Positions 19,008 to 27,986 of a DNA stretch of 37,187 bases are shown one piece after another. Source of the stretch: Seohaeicola zhoushanensis. GTDB taxonomy: Bacteria; Pseudomonadota; Alphaproteobacteria; Rhodobacterales; Rhodobacteraceae. The notes beneath the pieces are model-generated. The model saw only the letters and a list, made by a program, of their open reading frames with translations, did no database searches and was not told the DNA's origin. The position numbers and the translations under genes were made by a program. Location of the stretch: positions 1-37,187 of the forward strand of contig NZ_BNCJ01000028.1 of assembly GCF_014656415.1 (NCBI RefSeq), read 5' to 3'. Position 1 is the stretch's first letter. Each line of letters opens with the position of its first letter.

Positions 19008-20234
19008 CTATTCTGCGGCTTGCAGAGGACTCGCCACAGATTTGCCACAAGGATTTTCAGACAGCGACGAAATCAGTCCCGTTCTCTTTTCCTCGGCTTC
19101 TTCAGCGCGCTCAATCAGGTGACCGTAGACATTCAATGTCGTTGTGACGTTCGCATGCCCCATTAGCTTCTGAAGCTTCTTCATGTTGACGCGCTGCTCA
19201 ATGAGCATCGACGCATAGAAGTGGCGTAGGTCATAGGGTGAGTACATCGGCTTTTGAACGATCTTGCCGTTTTGCTCAACATCCTTCATCAGGCCGGCCT
19301 CTTCGCAGAGCGCGGCAAAGCCACGGTTGCGCCAGTTGTTGATGCACTGCCACTTCCCCGAGGCGGTCGGAAAGACGAGATCATACTTGCTCGCTGGTGC
19401 AAGCTTGTCGGCGTAATGCATGACCATGTCAGCAGTGTCACTGCTAATGCCGATCCATCGCCAGCCCGAGGGCGTCTTCGTCACCGAGATGCTTACACCG
19501 CTGCGCTCTACCGCACGATCCACCTTAACTTCTGTCTGACTAACGTTGAAGCGCGGCAGCGCGAGATACTCGCCTGGACGCATCCCGGTGTCGCCCGCCA
19601 AATAGACCATGGGACGGTAGCGCTCCCAAGACTTGGCTATCTGTGCGTTCTTGGAGTTCGCCAGTCGATCCGCAGCGCGAAGAAGATCAAGGAACTCTTT
19701 CATCGTCGGTGGTGTCACAGGCTGATCATAGCGGGATGCGGAGTTGATTGTTATCCCTGATGCCACGTTCGCGGTTATTATGCCGCGTAACGCCATCTCG
19801 CCTATCACGGTTTGGAAGCAAGACATCGTGCGGCGCGCAACGAACCGCGACGGACAGTTCTCCAGGAGCCAAGAGCGGAACTCGACCACGTCCGGAGGGG
19901 TCAGGTCAGCGAGGCGCTTTTCCCAGCGGTACTCACGCATGAATCGTGCGATATATCGGTAGTTCTTGAGGGTGTACGTTGTGACGGGCTCGTTGCCATC
20001 GGTACCTTCCTTCTCGCAAATATCGAGCCATCGATCGATGGCCTGTTCTACTGTGATAACTTCTGATGAACGCCGACGTCCTGCTTCCATAGTACCGCCG
20101 TTTTCGATCCAGGCACGCGCCTCCTTCAGCGTGTTAAATGATTTATACGCATAACCTGATTTTGTGGAATTACTTGGATAGCGTACTTGGTAATTCGTAC
20201 CTTTCGCGCCTATCCGCTTTCTTATGTCTGACAT
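19008..20234 (-). CDS. int: Tyrosine recombinase / integrase 1
   Basis: A 408-residue phage-type integrase with an N-terminal arm-binding region, a core-binding SAM-like domain (about 60-170) and a C-terminal catalytic domain. Catalytic residues are Arg in TGMRPGEY (about 218), the box SPYDLRH (about 334-340), His in LMGHANV (about 360) and the nucleophile Tyr in NVYGHL (about 370). The first position of the usual H-x-x-R box is Tyr (YDLRH), a tolerated but less common change. The last 20 codons coincide with two arm-type repeats, so coding and att sequences overlap. It abuts the tRNA-Lys fragment, its probable target. The ATG at 20234 has a weak GGTAAG ribosome binding site. Confidence 0.9.
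   Translation of the reverse strand: MSDIRKRIGAKGTNYQVRYPSNSTKSGYAYKSFNTLKEARAWIENGGTMEAGRRRSSEVITVEQAIDRWLDICEKEGTDGNEPVTTYTLKNYRYIARFMREYRWEKRLADLTPPDVVEFRSWLLENCPSRFVARRTMSCFQTVIGEMALRGIITANVASGITINSASRYDQPVTPPTMKEFLDLLRAADRLANSKNAQIAKSWERYRPMVYLAGDTGMRPGEYLALPRFNVSQTEVKVDRAVERSGVSISVTKTPSGWRWIGISSDTADMVMHYADKLAPASKYDLVFPTASGKWQCINNWRNRGFAALCEEAGLMKDVEQNGKIVQKPMYSPYDLRHFYASMLIEQRVNMKKLQKLMGHANVTTTLNVYGHLIERAEEAEEKRTGLISSLSENPCGKSVASPLQAAE
19031..19052. repeat. Right arm: TTTGCCACAA-type repeats inside the integrase 1 gene
   Basis: TCGCCACA (19031-19038) and TTTGCCACAAGG (19041-19052) lie within the last codons of integrase 1, in the same orientation as the first two repeats left of the tRNA fragment. 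Together with the left arm they give a P-O-P' layout around the tRNA-Lys 3' end. Confidence 0.5.
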
Positions 20235-20290
20235 CGCTTACCAAAATAGAACAAATCAAAACCAATTAACAAGAACAAAACGTGATCGAT

Positions 20291-20524
20291 TCAGTATTTT
20301 GCACTGTTCTCCGCATTAATTTGCGCTTCACGATAAATGCGCACCAAGGAGCCTTTTTCAATCTTTAGCTTGCCATCGATCGGATCAACGAAGAATGGCA
20401 GCTTGCGCTGGCCGGTGGCGTCCTTCTCGGCAGCGCGCTTCATCTGGCGGTCATTGAGCTCGATGCCCATTTCCGCCAGAACCTGCCTGGCCTCGGGAAG
20501 CCCGATATATGTTGGTGGTTTCAT
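20291..20524 (-). CDS. Small DNA-binding-like protein, possible excisionase
   Basis: A 77-residue protein from the ATG at 20524, chosen because GGAAAGGAGCAC stands just before it; an in-frame ATG at 20551 would add nine residues without such a site. It reads MKPPTYIGLPEARQVLAEMG, a helix-rich start that could be a winged-helix or excisionase-like fold, then KLPFFVDPIDGKLKIEKGSL. It lies upstream of integrase 1 on the same strand, 56 bases from it, the usual place for a recombination directionality factor. The family is not recognised with certainty. Confidence 0.6.
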   Translation of the reverse strand: MKPPTYIGLPEARQVLAEMGIELNDRQMKRAAEKDATGQRKLPFFVDPIDGKLKIEKGSLVRIYREAQINAENSAKY

Positions 20525-20568
20525 GATGTGCTCCTTTCCGGACTGCATCACCCCGTGCAGGCCCGCCT

Positions 20569-20847
20569 CTACAGGTCATAGTCCTTGCAGGCCGGGCGGT
20601 AGTGATGTGTGTCCATGTAAAAAATCCGCCCCCCTTCCGGGCGGCGGACTGTCAATTCTTCGCCATACTCATTGGTGACGAATATTTTTAATCGTGGTGC
20701 CGTGACGTAGCGAACATTGTAGATGTCTCTCAGGGCGCCGAGGTCTTCCATGATCGCGTGAGCGAGCTCTTCGATGCTAATGGTCCCAAGCTGCTTGTAG
20801 GCAATAAGCAGTCCGTGAGGCTCAAACGAGCCTTTACCGGTTTTCAT
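20569..20847 (-). CDS. Hypothetical protein of the integrase 1 module
   Basis: A 92-residue protein beginning MKTGKGSFEPHGLLIAYKQL. No family is recognised. It is mixed alpha/beta by appearance (IEELAHAIMEDLGAL helix, then RLKIFVTNEYGEEL strands) and has no signal peptide or membrane segment. It precedes the excisionase-like gene by 44 bases on the same strand and is probably cotranscribed with it. Two inverted repeats upstream (20883-20896 and 20936-20952) may regulate the pair. Confidence 0.55.
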   Translation of the reverse strand: MKTGKGSFEPHGLLIAYKQLGTISIEELAHAIMEDLGALRDIYNVRYVTAPRLKIFVTNEYGEELTVRRPEGGRIFYMDTHHYRPACKDYDL

Positions 20848-21166
20848 GAGTCGTCCAATTCAAAAATTACTTAATCAAATGCGGGAATATCTTCCCATAA
20901 TTTAATTGTATCGCCATATATCGCGCTGCGTCAAATTTGCGAATCCCGCAAACCCTTACTGACAGCCAGTTTCCAGCAACACCTCCAAACAGACGACGAC
21001 AGTTCCATCCTTGAATTCCCTGCCCAACCGGGATGGGCTTCCCGATCTTCACCACTCTCTCCCCTGTCCATACGGCCATCCCATCAGCGCCTTTCCGTGC
21101 TGATGATGATGCGGGGACGGCAAGAAAGGCCGTGATGGGCACGGCCTCTGAACGAAGGAGAGAGTG
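20848..21166. other. Divergent intergenic region with inverted repeats
   Basis: No supported gene. It holds GGGAA-TATC-TTCCC (20883-20896), TTTGCG-AATCC-CGCAAA (20936-20952) and AGGCCGTG-ATGGG-CACGGCCT (21128-21148), the last just before the small plus-strand gene. The first two are plausible operators for the minus-strand gene pair and the third could be a leader hairpin. A long minus-strand frame crossing this region lies opposite the plus-strand gene and lacks a ribosome binding site. Confidence 0.4.
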
Positions 21167-21358
21167 ATGAGAAAAGTCTTCACCCAAGCCGCCCTTCAGG
21201 GAAAATCCCTGCCGGAACTGCGCGCGCTGTTTGCCAGTGTGCAGCAGGACCTGGTCCGCAGCGATGCGGGATCGCAAGAGCGCAGTGACGCACTGGCGAG
21301 CCTTGAGACCATCAGCCGGACGATCGCGACACGCATCAGCGCCGATCCCCGCCTGTAA
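21167..21358 (+). CDS. Small hypothetical protein
   Basis: A 63-residue protein, MRKVFTQAALQGKSLPELRA..., with a strong GAAGGAGAG ribosome binding site before the ATG at 21167; a GTG three bases upstream is in frame but less well spaced. It is almost wholly helical and resembles short helix-hairpin proteins common in alphaproteobacterial mobile elements. Its function is unknown. It precedes the HTH gene by 62 bases on the same strand. Confidence 0.6.
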   Translation: MRKVFTQAALQGKSLPELRALFASVQQDLVRSDAGSQERSDALASLETISRTIATRISADPRL

Positions 21359-21420
21359 CATCCGCCTGCCGGACCTAACGGCCCGGCGGGCAATCTTCGT
21401 CATCGTTCAATGACCAGCCC

Positions 21421-21693
21421 GTGCTCAGGACAGAACTCCGAGCAGGCCATAGCCTGCGTGACATGACCAGACACGCCCGACATATCAGCGCCCATGCCGA
21501 GATGCCGCCGATCAAGCTCCTGCTTGACTATCCGGCAGCGGCGGAAGCGCTGTCGATGTCACGCGGCGCTCTGCGCGATCTGGTCTACAAGGGCAGAGGC
21601 CCAACAGTCACCAAGATCGGCAGCAGGACCTTCTTCGCAATCAAAGACCTTGAACGCTTTGTCGAGAAGCACCGCGAAGGACCGCTGGACTAG
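21421..21693 (+). CDS. Helix-turn-helix excisionase / AlpA-like protein
   Basis: Up to 90 residues. The C-terminal 60 form a MerR/Xis-type HTH_17 domain: LDYPAAAEALSMSRGALRDLVYKGRGP, then the wing FFAIKDLERFVEKH. Such proteins bend att DNA for excision or regulate integrase genes. The start is uncertain: GTG at 21421, ATG at 21463 or ATG at 21502, the last giving MPPIKLLLDYP, where the conserved domain begins; none has a good ribosome binding site. It converges on integrase 2 with a 36-base gap and is its most likely directionality factor. Confidence 0.7.
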   Translation: MLRTELRAGHSLRDMTRHARHISAHAEMPPIKLLLDYPAAAEALSMSRGALRDLVYKGRGPTVTKIGSRTFFAIKDLERFVEKHREGPLD

Positions 21694-21729
21694 GCGCGCC
21701 GCCATAGAGCGCAGACTGTCCAGCGTCGG

Positions 21730-22791
21730 CTACTGCGTCTTTCCCTTGCCCAGCTTCGCGAGCTCATCGGCCAGATGATCCGGTCGCAGATTGGCGTAGC
21801 GCTTGAGAGATTTTGGGTCACGATGCCCTGACATCGCCATCACTGCCGTATCCGACCAGCCTGCCTCGAAGAGGCTCGACACGCGCTCATGGCGCGTATC
21901 ATGAAACCGGAAGTGCTCCAGCCCAGCCTTCTTACGGGCACGGCTGAAGGCCTGCCGGAAGGCATTGGGGGTCAGCGGGAAAACCCTGCCATCAACACTA
22001 CGCGGCAAGCCCTGCAACACCTCGATCGCCCGTGGCGACAGCGGCACGGTGTGATCAATGACCTGATCCGGCCTGCGGCTGTTCTTTACGCCACGGAAGG
22101 TCACGGCACGACCGGCGATATCGACATCCTTCCAGAATAGATCGAGCAGACTGCCACGCCGCCCGCCCGTCTCGAAACCAAGCTCGACCAACGGCCGTAG
22201 CCACGGATTGCGGGCCTCGCTACAGGCGTCGAGCAGCCGCACGATCTCATCAGCAGAAAGCCGGACATCCCGCTCGTCATTGACGGCCGGCCGCGCCACG
22301 TCCTCGGTGTTGACAGGATTGACCAGCAGCCCGAGCCGCCGCTTGCGGTAATCGATGACGCGTTTGAGCAGCGTCAACTCGCGCTTGACCGTGCCGGGAG
22401 CGATGGATTTGCCCGCGCGATTGACCTGCGCCAGCCGCCGGTCGCGATAATCCTCGAATTGTTCCGGTGTGAGATTGGCGACGGCATGGGCGCACAGCGT
22501 TTTCTCTTCCCGCCGGAAGCGCTCTAGCCTTGAACGCTCTGCGATGCGTGACTGCTCACCGGGCCGCTTCTCCGTCACGTCTGTCAGATAGAGTTCGACC
22601 AGTTCACCGAGCGTGGTGCGCTGTCCTGCCGTCCGATCGACGAAGTGACCAGCGGCCATCTCGCTTTCGGTGCGATGCGCCCAATCCTGCGCAAGCTTCT
22701 TGGTGGCAAAGGTTCCGGACTGCGCAGGCCAGCCCTTGCGGCGAATCTTCACCTGCCACTGGCCGTCTCCGCGCTTGGTGATGGACGCCAT
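21730..22791 (-). CDS. int: Tyrosine recombinase / integrase 2, at the tRNA-Arg boundary
   Basis: A 353-residue integrase with an N-terminal AP2-like arm-binding domain (MASITKRGDGQWQVKIRRKG), a core-binding domain (about 60-160) and a complete catalytic set: Arg in TGGRRGSLLDL, HDTRHERVS, the His of MSGHRDP and Tyr in LKRYANL. Its start is about 105 bases from the 3' end of an intact tRNA-Arg(CCG), the standard position for an integrase that inserts into that tRNA and restores it. It is clearly different in sequence from integrase 1, so the island has at least two integration histories. Confidence 0.92.
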   Translation of the reverse strand: MASITKRGDGQWQVKIRRKGWPAQSGTFATKKLAQDWAHRTESEMAAGHFVDRTAGQRTTLGELVELYLTDVTEKRPGEQSRIAERSRLERFRREEKTLCAHAVANLTPEQFEDYRDRRLAQVNRAGKSIAPGTVKRELTLLKRVIDYRKRRLGLLVNPVNTEDVARPAVNDERDVRLSADEIVRLLDACSEARNPWLRPLVELGFETGGRRGSLLDLFWKDVDIAGRAVTFRGVKNSRRPDQVIDHTVPLSPRAIEVLQGLPRSVDGRVFPLTPNAFRQAFSRARKKAGLEHFRFHDTRHERVSSLFEAGWSDTAVMAMSGHRDPKSLKRYANLRPDHLADELAKLGKGKTQ

Positions 22792-22895
22792 GTCCGAAAT
22801 CCCACCGGGTGTCCCAAAATTGTCCCAAGCAGGATAGGCTCAAACAGCCTGATCGCCAAGCGTTACGGTAAATCCATGATTTTATGAGGAAGTTT

Positions 22896-22972
<77 letters not shown>

Positions 22973-23085
22973 CGGTGAGGGGGCGTATAGGGCAAGAACC
23001 GATGCGCCGCAATCGGAAAACCGCGCCCTGAAAGCACTTGGCCGTTGGGTTGGAGCCGTGCCAAATGGCGCGAGTTTCCAGAAAG

Positions 23086-24579
23086 ATGACCGCCATGCCC
23101 CGCCCTGCTCCGCTCTGGCTGCTGATTGTCCTGCAGACCGCCGTTTCCGCCGCCTCGCTGGTGGTCGAGATCGTCGCCGGGCGGATGCTGGCGCCGCATG
23201 TGGGCATGTCGCTCTACACCTGGACCAGCGTGATCGCGGTGGTGCTGGCGGGCTTTTCCGCCGGGCACTGGTGGGGTGGGCTGCTGGCGGATCGGCCGGC
23301 GGGGCGGGCGCTGTTCACCACCGGGCTGGCAATGGTGGGCGCGGCGGCCTCGACGGCGGTGTCGGCCTGGCTGCTGGCGGTGCTCGCGGCGCCGGTGCTG
23401 GCGGGCATCGGCCACCCGGTCTGGGGAATCGCGGCACTGGCGATGCTGGTGTTCTTCCTGCCTTCCTTCTTTGCCGGGGTGCCGGCGCCGGTGCTGGCCA
23501 AGCTGGCAACGCAGGACCCCGAGCGCGCCGGCCGGGCGCTGGGCGCGATCTTTGCCGCCGGGGCGCTGGGTGCGATTGCGGGGACGCTGCTGGCGGGCTT
23601 CCTCTTCATCTCGTGGCTGGGCACGACCTGGACGCTGGCCGCGGTGACGCTCTGCTATGCCATCGCCGCGCTGCTCTGCCTCTGGCTGGCGCGGGCGCGC
23701 GCCCTGTCCGCCTATGCGCTGGCGGGGCTGGCGCTTACCGGGCTGGCGCTCACCGCCGAGGCGCCCTGCACCCGCGAGAGCCGTTATTTCTGCATCCGGA
23801 CGGTGGATGTCTCGGCCGACCCGGCCGACCCGGTGCGGCTGATGGTGATCGACCACCTGGGCCACGGGATCAGCGCCAAGTCGCAGCCGACGGTGATGTT
23901 CACCGAGCATTCGGCGATGCTCGACGCGCTGGCGCGGCTGCGCGCGCCGCAGCCGTTCTCGAGCTATTTCATCGGCGGCGGCTCCTACTCCGTGCCCCGC
24001 GCCTTTGCCGTCCGCGGCACCGGCCCGATCACCGTGGCCGAGATCGACCCCGAGGTGACCGAGATTGCCGCCCGCGATTTCTGGTATGACCCGGCCAGCG
24101 CGCAGGTGCTGCACGAGGATGCCCGCCGCGCCCTGCTTGTCCGGCCAGAAGCGCGTTTCGACATCGTCATTGGCGATGCCTTCACCGATGTGGCGGTGCC
24201 CGCGCATCTGGTCACGCGCGAGTTCTTCGACCTGATCGCGGCGCGGATGGCGCCCGGCGGCAGTTTCCTGATGAACGTGATCGACTACGAGGACCGCTTG
24301 CACGCGCTGGGCGCGCTGGTCGCCACGCTGCGCGAGGTCTTCCCGGTGGTCGAGGTCTGGACCCGCGCCGTCCGCCCCGAACCCGGCGCGCGACTGGTCT
24401 TCGTGCTGGTTGCCGGCGACAGGCCGACCCCGGTGCCCACCATCACCGTCGCCGCCCCGGATACCGAGACCTTCGGCGCCATGTCCGACCGCTGGGTGAA
24501 CGCGGTCGCCAGCGCATCCGGCCTGGTGCTGACCGACGATTTCGCCCCGATCGACCGGCTGATGGGTCGGCCCGACTGA
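23086..24579 (+). CDS. Membrane protein fused to a spermidine-synthase-like domain
   Basis: About 497 residues. The first 225 are a set of hydrophobic helices (LWLLIVLQTAVSAASLVVEI and several more) resembling a truncated transporter. The remaining part is a spermidine-synthase-like Rossmann domain with YFIGGGSYSVPR, AEIDPEVTEIAARDF, DARRAL and IGDAFTD. Fused proteins of this kind are widespread; true polyamine synthesis is not established for them. In-frame ATGs at 23065, 23086 and 23095 are all possible; 23086 has GAAAG before it. It is the first gene of the core region after tRNA-Arg. Confidence 0.8.
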   Translation: MTAMPRPAPLWLLIVLQTAVSAASLVVEIVAGRMLAPHVGMSLYTWTSVIAVVLAGFSAGHWWGGLLADRPAGRALFTTGLAMVGAAASTAVSAWLLAVLAAPVLAGIGHPVWGIAALAMLVFFLPSFFAGVPAPVLAKLATQDPERAGRALGAIFAAGALGAIAGTLLAGFLFISWLGTTWTLAAVTLCYAIAALLCLWLARARALSAYALAGLALTGLALTAEAPCTRESRYFCIRTVDVSADPADPVRLMVIDHLGHGISAKSQPTVMFTEHSAMLDALARLRAPQPFSSYFIGGGSYSVPRAFAVRGTGPITVAEIDPEVTEIAARDFWYDPASAQVLHEDARRALLVRPEARFDIVIGDAFTDVAVPAHLVTREFFDLIAARMAPGGSFLMNVIDYEDRLHALGALVATLREVFPVVEVWTRAVRPEPGARLVFVLVAGDRPTPVPTITVAAPDTETFGAMSDRWVNAVASASGLVLTDDFAPIDRLMGRPD

Positions 24580-24639
24580 AGGCCCGGCTGGTGGCCCGCC
24601 CGAACCGGAGGTAAGGAGGGACCGAAAGGGAGTATGCCG

Positions 24640-25401
24640 ATGCCAACCGCCGAAGGACTGCTGACGGGCCGCCCCGTGGCGCTGCATATCCTCGACTACG
24701 GCTATTTCCGCGTCCACGCCGGCCCACGCGTTGTCGGGATCATGGGGGCGCTTATCACCACCGACGCCGGCGAACTGGTGCTGGTCGATACCGGCTTTCC
24801 CCGCCGCTATACCGAAGCACCCACCGAGTCCGAGCTGGCCGACCGGTTGGACAGTTTCGGCAACGTGCTGGAGTGCTCGCCGAGGAACCTGCCCGAGGCC
24901 CAGCTGGTGCTGGCCGGGACCAGCCCCGAGCGGATCGCGCTGCTGATCCAGACCCATACCCATATCGACCACGCCGGCCATCTGGACATCGCCCCGCAGG
25001 CGCCGATGCTTATTGCGAGCGCCGAGCGCGCCTTGCCGCGCCCGCTGGGCTGGCCGGGGGCGCAGCCGATGGACTGGCCGGAACGCGATTATGTCGAGAT
25101 TGGTGAAGACGTGCAGATCGGCCCCGGCTTTACCGTGCTCTTCTGCCCCGGCCACGCGCCGGGCCAGCTGTCGCTGCTGATCGAGCTGCCCGAGACGGGG
25201 CCCGTGCTCTATACCTCGGACGCCATCTCGCGGCCCGCCGAGATCGGCGAGGGCTTTGCCGGGTCATGGGACGTGCCGCTGGCCTGTCATCACGGCGAAC
25301 GGCTGACCCGACTTGCCTCGGAGCGCGGCGCGACGATCATCTGGGGGCATTGCCCCGACCAATGGCACGGCCTGCGCAAGGCGCCCGACGCCTATCGCTG
25401 A
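24640..25401 (+). CDS. Metallo-beta-lactamase-fold hydrolase, N-acyl-homoserine-lactonase-like
   Basis: About 253 residues. Zinc ligands are in HTHIDHAGH, the fourth His in CPGHAPGQ, the bridging Asp in LYTSDAIS and the last His in IIWGHCPDQ: the full metallo-hydrolase set in the order seen in AHL lactonases. Those enzymes open the lactone ring of quorum signals, but the family is broad and the substrate here is inferred. ATG 24634 and 24640 are both in frame; AGGGAG sits at the right distance for 24640. It lies 14 bases upstream of rsmA, probably in one transcript. Confidence 0.75.
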   Translation: MPTAEGLLTGRPVALHILDYGYFRVHAGPRVVGIMGALITTDAGELVLVDTGFPRRYTEAPTESELADRLDSFGNVLECSPRNLPEAQLVLAGTSPERIALLIQTHTHIDHAGHLDIAPQAPMLIASAERALPRPLGWPGAQPMDWPERDYVEIGEDVQIGPGFTVLFCPGHAPGQLSLLIELPETGPVLYTSDAISRPAEIGEGFAGSWDVPLACHHGERLTRLASERGATIIWGHCPDQWHGLRKAPDAYR

Positions 25402-25415
25402 GAAGGAATGCACCC

Positions 25416-26279
25416 ATGTCCGCCATCGACAACCTGCCCCCGCTGCGCGAGGTCATCGCCGAACACGGGCTTTCGGCCAAGAAGGCGCTTGGGCAGAACT
25501 TCCTGCTCGACCTGAACCTGACGGCCAAGATCGCCCGGCAGGCCGGTGACCTGGCCCATTGCGACGTGCTCGAGATCGGCCCCGGCCCCGGCGGGCTGAC
25601 ACGCGGCCTGCTGTCGGAAGGGGCGCGCAGGGTGCTGGCGGTCGAGAAGGACGCGCGCTGCCTGCCGGCGCTGAACCAGATCGCCGCGGCCTATCCCGGC
25701 CGGCTGGAGATCATCAACGGCGATGCGCTGGAGGTGGACCCGCTGAGCCACCTGACCCCGCCGATCCGGATCGCGGCCAACCTGCCCTACAACATCGGCA
25801 CCGAACTGCTGGTGCGCTGGCTGACGCCGCAGACCTGGCCGCCGGTCTGGGAGAGCCTGACGCTGATGTTCCAGCGCGAGGTGGCCGACCGGATCGTGGC
25901 ACAGCCGGGGTCCAAGGCCTATGGCCGGCTGGCGATCCTGGCGCAGTGGCGCTGCAATGCGCGCATCGTGATGTCGCTGCCGCCGAATGCCTTCACCCCG
26001 CCGCCGAAGGTGGCCAGCGCCGTGGTGCATCTGACCGCCCTGCCCGAGCCGCGCTTTCCGGCCGATCCAAAGGTCCTGTCGTATGTTGTGGCGACGGCCT
26101 TCAACCAGCGCCGCAAGATGCTGCGGGCCTCGCTGAAGTCGGTTTCGGAGAATATCGAGGATCTGCTCAGGGAGGCCGGGATCGCCCCCACCGAACGGGC
26201 CGAGCAGATCGGGCTGGAGCAGTTCTGCACCCTCGCGCGCCTGATCGCCGCCGAGCGGCGTCAGGCGAGCAAGTCGTAG
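25416..26279 (+). CDS. rsmA: 16S rRNA (adenine1518-N6/adenine1519-N6)-dimethyltransferase
   Basis: A 287-residue KsgA/RsmA enzyme that dimethylates two adjacent adenines near the 3' end of 16S rRNA late in 30S assembly, using SAM. Visible motifs are ALGQNFLLD, the SAM-binding [11 protein letters not shown], the acidic VEKDARC, the catalytic NLPYNIGT and [10 protein letters not shown]. The length is typical. AAGGAATG lies just before the ATG at 25416. It converges with the DUF4167 gene, with only 6 bases between stops. Confidence 0.95.
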   Translation: MSAIDNLPPLREVIAEHGLSAKKALGQNFLLDLNLTAKIARQAGDLAHCDVLEIGPGPGGLTRGLLSEGARRVLAVEKDARCLPALNQIAAAYPGRLEIINGDALEVDPLSHLTPPIRIAANLPYNIGTELLVRWLTPQTWPPVWESLTLMFQREVADRIVAQPGSKAYGRLAILAQWRCNARIVMSLPPNAFTPPPKVASAVVHLTALPEPRFPADPKVLSYVVATAFNQRRKMLRASLKSVSENIEDLLREAGIAPTERAEQIGLEQFCTLARLIAAERRQASKS

Positions 26280-26285
26280 GAGGAT

Positions 26286-26933
26286 TTACTCCGCCGCTTC
26301 CGAGGTGTCGGAGGGGGCCGGAGCATCGGCGGACGCCTTGGCGGCCGCGGGCTTGCGCGTGCGCGGACGGCGCGCGGGCTTCTTGGGGGCGCTTTCCGGC
26401 GTTTCCACCAGTCCGCTGTCCTCGTCCGAGCTGCCGGTGTCGGCAACCGCCATCGAGCTCGAGTCGGGAAGGTAGTTGCTCGGCAGGCCGAGGTGGGTTT
26501 CCGGCTCGGGCTGCGGTTCGGGCGCCGGTTCCGGCTGCGCCTGCGGCTCGGGCTGGGCCTGGAACGACGGCTGCTGGTCGCGCTCCGGGCGGTCCTGGTC
26601 GCGGTCCTGGCGATCGCGGTCGCGGTCGGCCTGGCGGTCGCGGTTGTGACGTTCCTGCTCTTCCCTGCGCTGGTCGATCTCGCGCTGCGCCTGGGTCAGC
26701 AGCCGGGTATAGTGCTCGGCGTGCTGGAAGAAGTTCTCGGTCGCGACGCGGTCATTCGAGAGCTGCGCATCGCGGGCGAGCTGGTTGTACTTGTCGATGA
26801 TCTGCTGCGGCGTGCCGCGCACCTTGCCTTCGGGACCGGAGCTGTCAAAGACCCGGTTGATGACATTTCCACCCGAAGGCGGACGGTTGCGGTTCGATTT
26901 CGAACGCGAGCGGGATTTGGACGATCTCATGTA
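26286..26933 (-). CDS. DUF4167 protein, basic N-terminus and disordered acidic tail
   Basis: A 215-residue protein. The N-terminal 100 residues are the conserved DUF4167 region (MRSSKSRSRSKSNRNR, GNVINRVFDSSGPEGKVRGT, NFFQHAEHYTRLL). The rest is low-complexity: an RDRDRQDRD arginine/aspartate tract, a QPEPQAQPEPAPEP tract, and a lysine/alanine/proline-rich end. The basic head and charged middle suggest RNA or nucleic-acid binding, but the function is unknown. The start at 26933 follows the family's usual beginning; an upstream ATG at 27008 adds 25 residues. DUF4167 genes commonly lie by prmC and prfA in alphaproteobacteria, as here. Confidence 0.85.
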   Translation of the reverse strand, partial: YMRSSKSRSRSKSNRNRPPSGGNVINRVFDSSGPEGKVRGTPQQIIDKYNQLARDAQLSNDRVATENFFQHAEHYTRLLTQAQREIDQRREEQERHNRDRQADRDRDRQDRDQDRPERDQQPSFQAQPEPQAQPEPAPEPQPEPETHLGLPSNYLPDSSSMAVADTGSSDEDSGLVETPESAPKKPARRPRTRKPAAAKASADAPAPSDTSEAAE

Positions 26934-27149
26934 CTTGCTGTCAGCCTTGTGCTCGTTGCGAATGATCCGTTTTGAAGCCTCGATGGGTTCAACAATGCGC
27001 CGGATCATCGACTTTTAGGGCAGGCGCTGCACGGGAGCCGTCAAGCGTCCGACCATGCAGCACGGTTGAGAAAACACGTTCTGGGCCTGCGCACAAGAGG
27101 CGAGTCGGCTTTTTTCACGCTTTTTCGTGCGATTTGCGGGTTTACCGCA

Positions 27150-27986
27150 TCACCCTTGCGGCGCGTTACCGCTCACGACGCGGTCGCGGCCGTCGAGATC
27201 GGGCAGGACCGAAACGTCCACTAGTCCCGCCCCGGCGAGGATCTGCGCAACCGCCGCGCCTTGCGTCGGGCCGATCTCGACCAGCATCCTTCCGCCCGGC
27301 GCGAGGTGGTCCAGGAGCCCCGGCGCAATGGCGCGATAGGCGCCAAGGCCGTCGCCGCCGTCGGTCAGCGCCAGCTCGGGTTCGTGGCGGCGGACCTCGT
27401 CGGAAAGCCCCGGCATCTCGGCCAGCGCGATATAGGGCGGGTTGGAGACGATCAGGTCGAAGGTGCCGTCGACGGCGGCGAACCAATCGGATTCGCGGAA
27501 CGCGGCGCGCTCGGCCACCCCCAGCGCACCGGCGTTCAGCGCCGCCTGGCGGCAGGCCAGCGGCGAGAGGTCGACGCCCAGGCCGGTCGCCTGCGGACGT
27601 TCGGCCAGCAGGGTCACGAGGATGCAGCCCGAGCCGGTGCCAAGGTCGAGCACGCGCCCGAAGGGCGCGGCAAGGGCCGCCTCGATCAGCGTCTCGGTCT
27701 CGGGTCGAGGATCAAGAACATCGCGCGAGACCTTGAAATTCCTGCCATAAAAGGCGCGCTCGCCGATCAGATGCGAGACCGGCACCCGCACCGCGCGCAG
27801 CGAGATCAGCCGTTCGAACCGATCGGCCACCTCGGGTTCCACCTGCTCGGGCGCGATCAGGGTCACGCGCGAGGGGTCGATGCTGGCGGCATGGGCCAGC
27901 AGGATGCGGGCATCGCGCGCCGGGTCGGCCACGCCCGCCGCCCGCAACCGCGCTGCGGCCGCGGCGAGGGCCTGGGCGGCGATCAC
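27150..27986 (-). CDS. prmC: Peptide chain release factor N5-glutamine methyltransferase
   Basis: A 278-residue PrmC/HemK enzyme that methylates the glutamine of the GGQ motif in release factors, raising termination efficiency. The SAM site is [16 protein letters not shown] and the glutamine-binding catalytic motif is [11 protein letters not shown]. The start is a GTG at 27986 whose last two bases belong to the prfA stop (GTGA overlap), so it is coupled to prfA, its own substrate. Confidence 0.95.
   Translation of the reverse strand: MIAAQALAAAAARLRAAGVADPARDARILLAHAASIDPSRVTLIAPEQVEPEVADRFERLISLRAVRVPVSHLIGERAFYGRNFKVSRDVLDPRPETETLIEAALAAPFGRVLDLGTGSGCILVTLLAERPQATGLGVDLSPLACRQAALNAGALGVAERAAFRESDWFAAVDGTFDLIVSNPPYIALAEMPGLSDEVRRHEPELALTDGGDGLGAYRAIAPGLLDHLAPGGRMLVEIGPTQGAAVAQILAGAGLVDVSVLPDLDGRDRVVSGNAPQG

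Noticed and set aside
20867-21403. Minus-strand frame of 178 codons
   Set aside because: It is antisense to the small plus-strand gene that has a strong ribosome binding site, and its translation shows no family resemblance.
26493-26975. Plus-strand hydrophobic frame of 160 codons
   Set aside because: It is the antisense of the Arg/Asp and Pro/Glu tracts in the DUF4167 gene, which naturally read as hydrophobic.
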